From Actinomycetota bacterium (GTDB lineage: Bacteria; Actinomycetota; Geothermincolia; Fen-727; Anoxymicrobiaceae): a stretch of 54,921 nucleotides of DNA. Positions 1-7,800 of this stretch are shown piece after piece (position 1 is the stretch's first letter; every line of letters starts with the position of its first letter). Under the pieces are notes generated by a model. That model did not search any database, was not told the DNA's origin, and worked only from the letters and a program-made list of their open reading frames with translations. The DNA is taken from the NCBI GenBank assembly GCA_016927325.1, contig JAFGMY010000079.1, positions 1 through 54,921 of the forward strand, written 5' to 3'. The position numbers and the translations under genes were made by a program.

Positions 1-968
1 AGCTCGTAGTTGCGCCTGGCTTTCAAGGCGCCGTCGGCGTGGATCCCCGATTCGTGGGCAAACGCATTCCGGCCGACTCCTACCTGGTTAACCGCGATCG
101 GCACTCCGAAAGCATAAGCAGCGTATTTGGCCAGACGCCAGGTTTGCGTCAGGTCGATTGAAGGATCCAGCTGGTACTGTCCTTCCATACCGCTTGATTT
201 CAGGATCGCGAGGAGGCAGGAAGTGAGGTCGGCATTGCCCGCCCTCTCGCCTATGCCGTTGACTGTTGTGTTGATATAAGCGTCAACGCCGCCGTCTATA
301 GCCGCCTTCGCCCCGGCGACAGAGCATGCAACAGCCATGCCGAGATCGTTATGGCAGTGCAGTTCGATATCAATGTCTACTTCCTCGGCCAGCATTTTTA
401 TCCTGTCGTAAATTGAGAATGGATCGTCGTAGCCGAGAGTGTCACAGTAGCGTATGCGTGAGGCCCCGGCTTCCTTCGCCGCGGTGGAAAACTTGATCAG
501 GTCTTCCAGGCTGGTTCTGGACGCGTCTTCGGCGTTCACGGCGACTGTCTTGAAGTCCAGGTCTGTAGCCGCGTCCAGCGCCTCCTTCATGATCGCGATT
601 ACATCGTCGAAGGTTCTCTTGCCGCTCCACTTCCCCATTATCATTTGTGGAGAAGTGGAGATCGAGATATTAACGTGTTCCAGCCCCGGGGTCATTTCCT
701 TGGCAAGTTCCACATCGTCTTTTATTGCACGCAACCATCCCGCTATTCTCAGCCTCTTGATCGCTCCGATCCTGGCAAGGTCTATGTTTCCTATCAGGTA
801 ATTGGTCTCATGGTTGGTGGTGGGAAAGCCTGCTTCGCTCTGGAATACTCCCATCTGGTCCAGGTACATGTTCAAGATCGTCTTCTCGATCTTCGCAAGA
901 CCCAACTGTGACGTCTGTACGCCGTCGCGGTTTGTGACATCTATTACGTATATCGTGTTCTTAGACAT
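1..968 (-). CDS. HMG-CoA-lyase-like acyltransferase: homocitrate / isopropylmalate / Re-citrate synthase family (3' end cut by window edge)
   Basis: The reading frame opens at an ATG preceded by AAAAAGGAGACCAGA and runs off the left edge after 322 codons, so only the catalytic barrel and the start of the C-terminal part are visible. The N-terminus has the family motif VTNRDGVQTS (R14, D15 predicted to bind substrate and metal). H204 and H206 in HCHNDLGMA are the expected metal ligands, and NGIGERAGN (238-246) is the second family signature. Enzymes of this family condense acetyl-CoA with a 2-oxo acid. The sequence is NifV/homocitrate-synthase-like rather than a classical LeuA. Close-looking proteins in strict anaerobes include proven Re-citrate synthases, so the substrate (2-oxoglutarate, oxaloacetate or 2-oxoisovalerate) is open. 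It lies 64 bases downstream of an aminotransferase on the same strand and is probably cotranscribed with it. Confidence 0.85.
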   Translation of the reverse strand, partial: MSKNTIYVIDVTNRDGVQTSQLGLAKIEKTILNMYLDQMGVFQSEAGFPTTNHETNYLIGNIDLARIGAIKRLRIAGWLRAIKDDVELAKEMTPGLEHVNISISTSPQMIMGKWSGKRTFDDVIAIMKEALDAATDLDFKTVAVNAEDASRTSLEDLIKFSTAAKEAGASRIRYCDTLGYDDPFSIYDRIKMLAEEVDIDIELHCHNDLGMAVACSVAGAKAAIDGGVDAYINTTVNGIGERAGNADLTSCLLAILKSSGMEGQYQLDPSIDLTQTWRLAKYAAYAFGVPIAVNQVGVGRNAFAHESGIHADGALKARRNYE

Positions 969-1032
969 TCTGGTCTCCTTTTTCAGTGCTTTAAATATGT
1001 AACTTTTTCAAAGGCTTATTGCTTAAAAACGT

Positions 1033-2349
1033 TCAACCGCGGTGTTTCATCTCCAGTGCGCAGGTGAACATTATATCAAAGAGGTCCGGTATATCGTCCA
1101 CGTCGAGACATGAGAACGCGATTCTGAGATCGTTGTTACCCGAGGCGATCACACCTACTCCGAAACGATCGAGCATGCTGCAGCGCAACTCCTCGGCGTT
1201 TATATTTTTTAGCTTCAAGCACATGAAGTATCCGGCGTTGAAAGGATAAGGTTCCCAGACCTCATCATATGCCGGGTTTGCCAGTGCCTCTTTTACCTTT
1301 AATGCCCTTCGTTCCAATACTCGGAACTTTTCGTCGCGCTGATCGGCAAAGCTTTCATTTTCCAGCGCCTTCAGGATTACCGTCTGAGACAGGCGGCTGC
1401 AGTTGGATATCCCGCCCCTTATCGCCCCGCCCGTCTTTTTCTCCAGCGCCTGGTAGAACTCCCCATCAGGGACACCGCCGGAAGCGCTGAAAGTGATAAA
1501 TCCCACCCGAAGCCCCCACGCGAAATGCTCCTTGGTTGCTCCATCCAGCTTTACCGGAATAATGTGTTCGTCCAGTGACGCCAGCCGGGCGAAAATGGAT
1601 TCCTCGTAAGCGTCTTCAGAGTAGAGAAGGCCGAAGTATGCGTCGTCGGATATCACGACGATATCCCTTCCCGGGCCGCTCGCGGATCTTATCGATTCAA
1701 CCACCGGCTCAACCTCGCTTTTTAGAAGAGAATACCCGGTGGGATTATTGGGGAAGTTGAGGACCAGCAGGACTTTTCCCCTGGCGTCGAGGCTTTCATT
1801 TAACCTGGCTGACAATCCTTCCACGTTGAAACCGCCGTTATTATCAAATAGTGGAAATGTGCGGATTTCGGCACCGATAATCGTCTCGTATGACAAGCGG
1901 TAGTTGCCCCAGAACTTGTCCGGTACGATAACGATATCACCGGGGTCGAGGAACAGTTGGCCGGCAAGTGTCAGTCCGTGCGTGATACCGCTGGTAACTA
2001 CGGGAAGGCTGATCGACTTATTTTTCAGGGAGGGATTTTTCCTGTATATCTCTGAGCGCCAAATCCGTCTTAGTGCGGGAACTCCTGTCGCCGGGGCATA
2101 GTCCAGTGCGTCGTCAGGGACGACGCCGGGGATATTGTCCATCAAAACGTCCAGATTCATCGCCTGGCCGTTTTCCCTGGCGATGCCGATCGTGGCGTTA
2201 TGTCTGTCCGCTTTTTCCTTTGCCTCGGCGGTCTGGGTAAGTATCCCGCGTGGAAAGAAGAGCCTCTTTCCAAGGCTGGAAAGCATGCCGTGCACGCAGG
2301 GTTCAGCTTTTTCGATAGCCTTATTCAGTTCAACTGCCAGTGGGTTCAT
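1033..2349 (-). CDS. class I/II PLP-dependent aminotransferase
   Basis: A 438-residue fold-type I aminotransferase. It has the substrate/cofactor motif NFPNNPTGY (198-206), the PLP-ring-binding DDAYFG (235-240) and a predicted Schiff-base lysine K273 in GATKEHFAWGLR, with R281 and a C-terminal DLRIAFS arginine that would bind the substrate carboxylate. It transfers an amino group between an amino acid and a 2-oxo acid in the cytoplasm. The substrate cannot be read from the sequence. The start is an ATG behind ATACGGAGAATACCC. The downstream neighbour is a homocitrate/Re-citrate-synthase-like enzyme, which hints at amino-acid or 2-oxoglutarate metabolism, possibly supplying or using glutamate; this is inference. 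The length is slightly longer than typical AspC-like enzymes because of an N-terminal extension of about 40 residues. Confidence 0.85.
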   Translation of the reverse strand: MNPLAVELNKAIEKAEPCVHGMLSSLGKRLFFPRGILTQTAEAKEKADRHNATIGIARENGQAMNLDVLMDNIPGVVPDDALDYAPATGVPALRRIWRSEIYRKNPSLKNKSISLPVVTSGITHGLTLAGQLFLDPGDIVIVPDKFWGNYRLSYETIIGAEIRTFPLFDNNGGFNVEGLSARLNESLDARGKVLLVLNFPNNPTGYSLLKSEVEPVVESIRSASGPGRDIVVISDDAYFGLLYSEDAYEESIFARLASLDEHIIPVKLDGATKEHFAWGLRVGFITFSASGGVPDGEFYQALEKKTGGAIRGGISNCSRLSQTVILKALENESFADQRDEKFRVLERRALKVKEALANPAYDEVWEPYPFNAGYFMCLKLKNINAEELRCSMLDRFGVGVIASGNNDLRIAFSCLDVDDIPDLFDIMFTCALEMKHRG

Positions 2350-2396
2350 GGGTATTCTCCGTATAGTGAAAGCGGTGTCCCGATTAAGGAAAGATA

Positions 2397-2428
2397 ATTT
2401 TACAGGATTTTTCCGGTGATTTCATCAC
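2397..2428 (-). promoter_or_regulatory. putative promoter with an overlapping dyad, upstream of the aminotransferase gene
   Basis: Read on the minus strand, a TAAAAT -10 (2397-2402) lies 17 bases from ATGAAA (2420-2425, a weak -35). The -35 is inside a perfect 5-3-5 dyad, GTGAT-GAA-ATCAC (2416-2428). This arrangement suggests a repressor site controlling the aminotransferase/synthase pair. The match is modest and no regulator is identified. Confidence 0.3.
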
Positions 2429-2495
2429 TTCCAATGCTTTTTATTACCAGGCTGCGTGTCGAAAAGTGCTCCAGGGGGAAAGCGGTACCGTCAAT

Positions 2496-2885
2496 TCACT
2501 TTGAGATTCCGCTCATATGGGGGTTGGATTCGAGGTAAGCAACTAGTTTTCGAAGTGTTTCATCACTTATCACGTGCTCTATCTCACAGGCGTCCATATC
2601 GGCGGTCTCTTCGTTCACCCCTAATATTTCCGTGAAAAAACGCTTGATTGTCCCATGCTTCTTGTCCAGTCTCCGTGCTATTTTCGCACCCTTTTCGGTC
2701 AGTGAGACATGCCTGTATTTGCCATGTTCTATTAAGTTATCCCTGGCGAGCTTGCCCAGCATCTCCGATACACTTGGGTAGGTAATGTCAAGAGCGCGGG
2801 CGATATCCTTGACACGCACGACTTCGCTCGAAAGCTCCAGTTCGTAAATCGTCTCGAGGTATCTCTCGATTGCGCCTTTGGCCAT
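2496..2885 (-). CDS. DtxR/MntR-family metal-dependent transcriptional regulator
   Basis: A 129-residue short member of the DtxR family, lacking the SH3-like third domain. Residues 1-65 are a winged helix-turn-helix (recognition region around ITYPSVSEMLGKL). Residues 70-128 are the metal-binding/dimerisation helices. The metal motif is DACEIEHVIS, giving C100, E103 and H104, the pattern of iron-sensing DtxR/IdeR rather than manganese MntR (Glu in place of Cys). Position 8, aligned with DtxR Met10 or MntR Asp8, is Arg, which is unusual. It is the last gene of the feo operon, 14 bases after feoC. It is the obvious candidate to bind the palindrome in the feo promoter when iron is sufficient (inference). 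The ATG start follows GAAGGTGATCTAAT. Confidence 0.88.
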   Translation of the reverse strand: MAKGAIERYLETIYELELSSEVVRVKDIARALDITYPSVSEMLGKLARDNLIEHGKYRHVSLTEKGAKIARRLDKKHGTIKRFFTEILGVNEETADMDACEIEHVISDETLRKLVAYLESNPHMSGISK

Positions 2886-2899
2886 ATTAGATCACCTTC

Positions 2900-3121
2900 C
2901 TACTTCTTCTTTCTAATGGTGCATCCCTGATGACAATCCTTGCAGTAACCAGGGGATACCGCCTCGCAAGTTCCGAAATCAAAAGTCAACCGGCCTTTCC
3001 TGTTTAGAAACTCGAGCATGCCCCTGAGTGCTTGCGCCTCGATATCCATCTCCCGCGACAGTTCTTTCAAGGTCACCGGTCCCCCGGCCGCTTCGAGTTT
3101 TTCGATTATCTTTTCAAGCAT
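2900..3121 (-). CDS. feoC: FeoC-like winged-helix protein
   Basis: A 73-residue protein. Residues 1-50 form a small winged helix and the C-terminus carries four cysteines (C52, C60, C63, C67; spacing C-x7-C-x2-C-x3-C), as expected for FeoC proteins that hold an oxygen-sensitive Fe-S cluster or act as an accessory to FeoB. It starts 6 bases after the feoB stop codon, with its RBS inside the end of feoB. In this family the protein is thought to stabilise or regulate FeoB. The Cys pattern and position make the assignment good despite the small size. Confidence 0.8.
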   Translation of the reverse strand: MLEKIIEKLEAAGGPVTLKELSREMDIEAQALRGMLEFLNRKGRLTFDFGTCEAVSPGYCKDCHQGCTIRKKK

Positions 3122-3127
3122 TCAAAG

Positions 3128-5173
3128 TCACCCGCCGATCCCGAGAATCGATCCCAGCCGGTATATAGTGAAAGCCATCAGCCACGCCAGCGCAAAAGAG
3201 TATGACATGGAAAACGCGGCCCATTTCCATGATCCTGTTTCCTTTCTTATTACGGCGACTGTGGCAAGGCATGGGGTGTATATAAGCGTGAAAGCCATAA
3301 AACCGTATGCCGTGAGGGGGGTGAATATTTCCTGGAGCTTCGAAGAAATTGCCTGGCCTTCGCCCGCCCCGAGGAGGGTGCCGTAAGTGCTTACGACTAT
3401 TTCCTTTGCGATGATGCCGAACAGGAGAGCCACAGCGGCGCGCCAGTCGAAGCCAAGCGGTTTGAAAACCGGTTCGAGGATGCGCCCCAGCATTCCGGCA
3501 AGGCTGCCGGTTCCTCCATACTCGACTCCAGTCGGGAAATAAGAGAGGAACCAGATGACTATTGATCCAGCCAGGATAACGGTACCGGCTTTCCGGAGGA
3601 ACATGGACGCCCGGTCCCACATGTGAATAAACGTTCCTTTCGCGGTGGGCCAGCGGTAAGGGGGGAGTTCCATAACGAACGGCTCGCTTTCACCCGGAAA
3701 CAGGAACTTTCTGAAAAGTTTTGCTGAGACAACCGCCAGGATTATACCCATAAGGTAAATGGAAAAGGTTACCGTCCCCTGGTTGCCGGCAAAAAAAGCG
3801 GCAGTGAAAAGTGCGTATACGGGCAGGCGTGCGGTGCAGGACATGAAGGGGTTGATAAGGATAGTAATTATGCGGTCCTTTTCCGATTCAAGGGTCCTTG
3901 TGGCCATCACCGCCGGCACGTTGCATCCGAAACCCATTACCATCGGAATGAACGATTTACCATGAAGACCCAGCCAGTGCATTATGCGATCCATAATAAA
4001 AGCGGCCCGGGCCATGTAGCCCGTGTCCTCAAGGAGTGAAATACACAAGAACATTATGAATATCTGGGGCATAAAGACAAGTACCGCGCCTACCCCGCCG
4101 ATCACACCGTCCACGATAAATGACTGGAGCCAGGCCGGTGAAGTTATTACGTGTGAGGCGAGGTCGGCTAAGTTCGTCACCACCCAGTCGATCCAGGCCA
4201 TCGGGTACTTGCCCAGGAAGAAAGTAAGAAAGAACATCAACCACATAAAAAGCGCAAAGAACGGAAAACCAAAGATCCGATGAGTCAGTATGTTGTCTAT
4301 CCTGTCTGAGACGGTCTCGTACTCCTCGCGTTCACGGTGGACCGCTTCTCTCACTACACCCGACACGAAGCCGAACCGGTTATCCACGATAATGGTTTCG
4401 ATATCTTCACCGAATATCGTTGACAGGTGGTGACGGCTTGCTTCGACCGCGGATAGTATCGGGGAATCGTCGGCGGCATACGCAATGATGTCTTCCTCGA
4501 TTTTGGGGTCTTCCTCCAGGAGTTTGATCGCGAGCCATCTCGGTGAGTATTTGCCCAGGAACTTTTCAGTGATACCCTTGTCGGATCTTATTACTTTTTC
4601 GAGCTTCTCTATTTCCTCTTCAGGCTCGCGGCCATAGTTGACGTTTACGTCCCTGAATTTAACGTCTCCGGAAACCGCGGACACAATCGTTTCCTTTAAC
4701 TTGTCCGTGCCCTGGTTGCGCAGGCCGACCATCGGCACCACGGGTACGCCAAGGAGTTCAGAAAGGAGTTCAAGGTTGATATCGATGCCTCTTTTGCTGG
4801 CATTGTCCGTCATGTTGAGTCCGAGAATTACCGGTACCCCAAGTTCCATAAGCTGAGTTGTCAGATAGAGATTTCGTTCCAGGTTGCCCGCGTCGGCGAT
4901 GTCGACAACCACATCCGGCTTCTCGGCCGCGATAAAGTCTCTGACTACGACTTCCTCCAGGGAGTACGCGGTGAGGCTGTAGGTGCCGGGCAGATCCACT
5001 ATTGACAACTCGCGTCCGTCCTGCCGGCAGGTTCCTTCCTTCTTTTCCACGGTAACACCCGGCCAGTTTCCTACATGCTGTCTCGCCCCGGTCAAGTTAT
5101 TAAAGATCGTCGTCTTCCCGGCATTAGGGTTTCCGGCAAGTGCTACCGTTATAGGTCGTTTACTGTCGGTCAA
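3128..5173 (-). CDS. feoB: ferrous iron transporter FeoB
   Basis: A 681-residue Fe(II) permease with an N-terminal G-protein domain. G1 is GNPNAGKT (14-21), G3 is DLPGTYSL (60-67) and G4 is NMTD (120-123). A helical GDI-like domain follows to about residue 270, then a polytopic membrane domain with the two Gate-type repeats (one around [14 protein letters not shown], the other near the C-terminus). It imports ferrous iron across the cytoplasmic membrane, with GTP hydrolysis gating transport. It sits between two feoA genes upstream and feoC plus a DtxR-type regulator downstream. The length is on the short side but complete for Gram-positive FeoB. The presence of a ferrous transporter points to anoxic or microoxic growth. 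Confidence 0.96.
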   Translation of the reverse strand: MTDSKRPITVALAGNPNAGKTTIFNNLTGARQHVGNWPGVTVEKKEGTCRQDGRELSIVDLPGTYSLTAYSLEEVVVRDFIAAEKPDVVVDIADAGNLERNLYLTTQLMELGVPVILGLNMTDNASKRGIDINLELLSELLGVPVVPMVGLRNQGTDKLKETIVSAVSGDVKFRDVNVNYGREPEEEIEKLEKVIRSDKGITEKFLGKYSPRWLAIKLLEEDPKIEEDIIAYAADDSPILSAVEASRHHLSTIFGEDIETIIVDNRFGFVSGVVREAVHREREEYETVSDRIDNILTHRIFGFPFFALFMWLMFFLTFFLGKYPMAWIDWVVTNLADLASHVITSPAWLQSFIVDGVIGGVGAVLVFMPQIFIMFLCISLLEDTGYMARAAFIMDRIMHWLGLHGKSFIPMVMGFGCNVPAVMATRTLESEKDRIITILINPFMSCTARLPVYALFTAAFFAGNQGTVTFSIYLMGIILAVVSAKLFRKFLFPGESEPFVMELPPYRWPTAKGTFIHMWDRASMFLRKAGTVILAGSIVIWFLSYFPTGVEYGGTGSLAGMLGRILEPVFKPLGFDWRAAVALLFGIIAKEIVVSTYGTLLGAGEGQAISSKLQEIFTPLTAYGFMAFTLIYTPCLATVAVIRKETGSWKWAAFSMSYSFALAWLMAFTIYRLGSILGIGG

Positions 5174-5214
5174 TTGAACTTCCTTTGGTTTTCAGACTTT
5201 CCCGTAACCGGTGG

Positions 5215-5550
5215 CTAGGTCCGGCTTACCATTATCTTGCAGGCAAGCGCGCGATCGAGACAGAGCCTGGTGTCCTTTATCGCGACAATCACCGGTCCGG
5301 GGGCTGAGTTCTTGACTATCTGTATACTTTCCCCCGGGACGATTCCCATGCAGACCAGACGGTTTTCGAGCTTTTTGCCCCTGTTGGCATGTTGCGGGTG
5401 CATTCGCAGTTGTCCCCATCTGCTTATCCGGTGAGGGTGTTCGACTTCACATTCCATTGCGGGATGTCGCATTCCCCTTATTTCCTCTATTACACCAGAC
5501 TCGCCGGAGTTCATGAAACCAAGGGGCATTTTGATGTCAGCGCTCATCAT
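5215..5550 (-). CDS. feoA: FeoA-domain protein (second copy)
   Basis: A 111-residue protein with a C-terminal SH3-like FeoA domain (about 35-110, including the signature LENRLVCMGIVPGESIQIVKN, in pieces LENRLVCMGIVPGE and SIQIV). FeoA is a small cytoplasmic partner needed for FeoB activity. Its start overlaps the end of the upstream feoA copy by 14 bases, and feoB starts 41 bases after it. The first 35 residues (HP.. and MHPQHANRGK-type segment) are an extension not seen in minimal FeoA of about 75 residues. The two FeoA copies are divergent rather than recent duplicates. Confidence 0.85.
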   Translation of the reverse strand: MMSADIKMPLGFMNSGESGVIEEIRGMRHPAMECEVEHPHRISRWGQLRMHPQHANRGKKLENRLVCMGIVPGESIQIVKNSAPGPVIVAIKDTRLCLDRALACKIMVSRT

Positions 5551-5860
5551 CCATGACCTCTACCCATATATCGCCCGCTTCTTCTCTTCTGAGAGAGATA
5601 TTGAAGTCTTTAAACTTGAGCTCTATCGGGTCTCCCAGTGGGGCGACCCGAGAAATTTCAAAAGGGGTCCCGCATACAACACCCATGTTCATAAGCCTGC
5701 GTTTCAGGTTTTTCTGGCACGATAAGCAGGCGATTCTTCCGGTACAGCCGGGATCGAGATCTCCAAGCCGGACGGTTTTACTGTATGTTCCGGCATGATG
5801 GTTCGGGCCGCGTCCTGAAGACCTGCGCCTGCCGCGTTTCGGCTTTCCGTAAGGTCTCAC
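5537..5860 (-). CDS. feoA: FeoA-domain protein (first copy, operon leader)
   Basis: A 107-residue FeoA-family protein, the first gene of the ferrous-iron operon. The N-terminal 25 residues are basic (KPKRGRRRSSGRG). The FeoA SH3-like domain runs from about 30 to 100, with NLKRRLMNMGVV as the family's Leu-x-Gly-type signature. It contains extra cysteines in GCTGRIACLSCQK that could bind metal. The start codon is GTG, supported by GGAG seven bases upstream. An overlapping out-of-frame ATG nine codons earlier ends in a TGA that shares bases with this GTG, so a tiny leader peptide coupled to this start is possible. Transcription is expected from the DtxR-box promoter about 90-110 bases upstream. 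Confidence 0.82.
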   Translation of the reverse strand: MRPYGKPKRGRRRSSGRGPNHHAGTYSKTVRLGDLDPGCTGRIACLSCQKNLKRRLMNMGVVCGTPFEISRVAPLGDPIELKFKDFNISLRREEAGDIWVEVMDDER

Positions 5861-5920
5861 TTTTCCGCTCCATTCAACTCCATGAACTAGTCCCGGCGGT
5901 GTCGGGCCGGCAAATATAAA

Positions 5921-5934
5921 TTAGGTTAACCTAA
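5921..5934 (-). promoter_or_regulatory. DtxR/IdeR-type operator (iron box)
   Basis: TTAGGTTAACCTAA is a perfect 14-bp palindrome. It matches the core half-sites of the known DtxR/IdeR box (TTAGGTTAG..CTAACC type). It lies immediately downstream of the predicted -10 of the feo promoter, covering the expected start of transcription, where repressor binding would block RNA polymerase. The operon it controls ends with a DtxR-family gene, so autoregulated iron repression is the natural reading (inference). Confidence 0.8.
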
Positions 5935-5945
5935 CTATTGAATTT

Positions 5946-5974
5946 AATGTAGCACTTCGAATTTCCTTAGTCAA
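5946..5974 (-). promoter_or_regulatory. feo operon promoter
   Basis: On the minus strand: -35 TTGACT (5969-5974), a 17-base spacer (5952-5968) and -10 TACATT (5946-5951). This is a good housekeeping-sigma promoter pointing toward feoA. The operator palindrome begins 12 bases further downstream. Confidence 0.7.
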
Positions 5975-6056
5975 TGATCGATGGCTTATACTTTCTATTG
6001 GCGCCTGATAAGGTATGAATGCCCGGAACGGTCCTGGAAGCGAAAGGTGGATCTTT

Positions 6057-7028
6057 ATGGCTTATGACGAGAGAACCGGCACGTTGTTGAACCTGGCGCT
6101 CGAATTCTCGGAGGAAATCAGAAAAGCGGTGGTTCCTTACCTGGGCAATCCGTCATCGAAAGACTTAAGAGGCCATGGAGCTTCGGGTGACGCCACATTC
6201 TCAATTGACGAAATAGCGGAGACGGTTGCGGCGTCCTTTCTTGAACAAGTCGGAGATGTTGCGTATTACACCGAGGACAGGGGGCTTGTCGTACGGGGGA
6301 AACCGGACTATATCCTGGTTGTCGATCCGATCGACGGGACCCGTCCCGCGGCCGCGGGACTGGAGGCCTGCTGTGTTTCAGTGGCTGTTGCGCCTTATGC
6401 CGCCGGAGCGGAGGAGTCGCTTACCGTCGGTGATGTCTACATCGGCGTGGTGAATGAAATAAAAAACAAGGCCAGATACCTTGCCGTAAAAGATGAAGGT
6501 TCCGTCATCGAGATAAACGATTTGCCCGTCAAGCCCGCCCTGTCCGAAAAGCATTCCCTCGATAACATTTTCTGGACGCTGGGTTTCAGGGGGAGGCCGG
6601 CCGAGCCTTTGGTGACTGTCTTGTCGGAGCTGATCGACATGTCTTCGGTAGGGGGCGGAGTTTTCGACCTCGGCAGCGCGACATTCTGCATAGCCAGGGT
6701 GCTCACCGGGGAGCTTGACCTTTACATCGACGTCGGTCAGAGGATAGCCGATGAAATTGAGGCAATAAGACGGGTATTCATTAGAATCGGACATGGATCG
6801 ATACTCAACAATTACCCCTACGACCTTGCCGCGGCGGCGCTGATCGCCCGGGAAAGCGGCGCAATAGTGACCGACGCCTATGGAAGGGAGCTTGATGAGT
6901 ATCCATTGATACCGCGTCATGGCGGAGGCCAGCTGTCTGCTGTCGTGTCACCGAATCCTGTATTGCACCACAAGGTAATGAGTGAAATTGAGGCGGGAAT
7001 GGACAGGCTCAAGGAGAGATACTGCTAG
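6057..7028 (+). CDS. inositol monophosphatase-family phosphatase
   Basis: A 323-residue member of the Li+-sensitive metal-dependent phosphatase superfamily (IMPase/FBPase/CysQ). Visible metal-site motifs are E73 in YTEDRG, DPIDGT (90-95, D90 and D93), and D256 in YPYDLAAAALIARESGA. The DPIDGT is followed by RPAAAG instead of the usual TNFxxG, so it is not a textbook SuhB. The substrate (inositol phosphate, fructose bisphosphate, PAP or another sugar phosphate) is unresolved. I prefer the ATG with GGTGG six bases upstream over an ATG 14 codons earlier that lacks a spaced RBS. A -10-like TATACT lies at 5987-5992 upstream. The following LysE-type gene starts 19 bases later, so they are probably cotranscribed. 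Confidence 0.82.
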   Translation: MAYDERTGTLLNLALEFSEEIRKAVVPYLGNPSSKDLRGHGASGDATFSIDEIAETVAASFLEQVGDVAYYTEDRGLVVRGKPDYILVVDPIDGTRPAAAGLEACCVSVAVAPYAAGAEESLTVGDVYIGVVNEIKNKARYLAVKDEGSVIEINDLPVKPALSEKHSLDNIFWTLGFRGRPAEPLVTVLSELIDMSSVGGGVFDLGSATFCIARVLTGELDLYIDVGQRIADEIEAIRRVFIRIGHGSILNNYPYDLAAAALIARESGAIVTDAYGRELDEYPLIPRHGGGQLSAVVSPNPVLHHKVMSEIEAGMDRLKERYC

Positions 7029-7047
7029 ACGGGGGAGATCGACCTAT

Positions 7048-7692
7048 TTGGGTGCGCTTTTCGGATTATTCTTTACATCAGCGGTGATTGCGCTTTCCGG
7101 TGCAATGATGCCCGGTCCACTTCTTTCGGTGGCTGTGTCCGAATCATATAAGAGGGGTTTCCGGGCGGGGCCTCTTCTTATAGCCGGACACCTTGTCCCA
7201 GAAATGTTGCTGGCGGTCCTTTTTTCGTTTGGGTTGAACAGGTTCCTGGACAACAAGAACGTAACCGGTGTGGTGGGAGTAGTAGGCGGTGTATTTCTAT
7301 TCTGGCTTTCCATAAAGATATTTCTTGAAGTGAGGCGCGGCATATTCATCGATCTTACCTCCAAAAAGGAAGTAATCTGGGGGCCGGTTGTCGCCGGGCT
7401 GTGGGGAAGCGTTTCCAATCCCGGGTGGGTCATCTGGTGGGCCACCATCGGGGCAAAATACATACTGCTTTCTCTGGAGCAGGGTATTGCCGGACTCATT
7501 TTTTTCTTCGCGGGGCATGCGACAGGGGACCTTGTCTGGTATTCGGTGGTGAGTTTCGTCGTATCCAGGGGGCGTGGACGGATAAACGAAAAGATTTATG
7601 TGGTCGTCCTTTATGTTTGTGCACTTCTTGTAGCCGCCTTCGCCGTATATTTCATTATCAGCGGATCGTTGACACTGTCCGCAGCGAGCTGA
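7048..7692 (+). CDS. LysE/RhtB-family membrane exporter
   Basis: A 214-residue polytopic membrane protein with the LysE-family N-terminal signature (GAMMPGPLLSVAVSES, residues about 14-29) and about six hydrophobic segments. Members export amino acids or related small solutes; the substrate is not predictable here. The chosen start is a TTG ten bases after GGGGGAG. In-frame codons upstream overlap the phosphatase gene and would add 22 residues of non-hydrophobic sequence with no family counterpart. The conserved inner repeat (PGWVIWWATIG) is present. Confidence 0.82.
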   Translation: MGALFGLFFTSAVIALSGAMMPGPLLSVAVSESYKRGFRAGPLLIAGHLVPEMLLAVLFSFGLNRFLDNKNVTGVVGVVGGVFLFWLSIKIFLEVRRGIFIDLTSKKEVIWGPVVAGLWGSVSNPGWVIWWATIGAKYILLSLEQGIAGLIFFFAGHATGDLVWYSVVSFVVSRGRGRINEKIYVVVLYVCALLVAAFAVYFIISGSLTLSAAS

Positions 7693-7800
7693 TATTTGCC
7701 TTCGGTTCCGGCGTGCCGGGACTGAAGGATTTGCCGGTTTCGCGTTTAACTACTGGTATAATGACAGCTGAATGTGTTCGCTGACAGAAGGAGGATTTCA

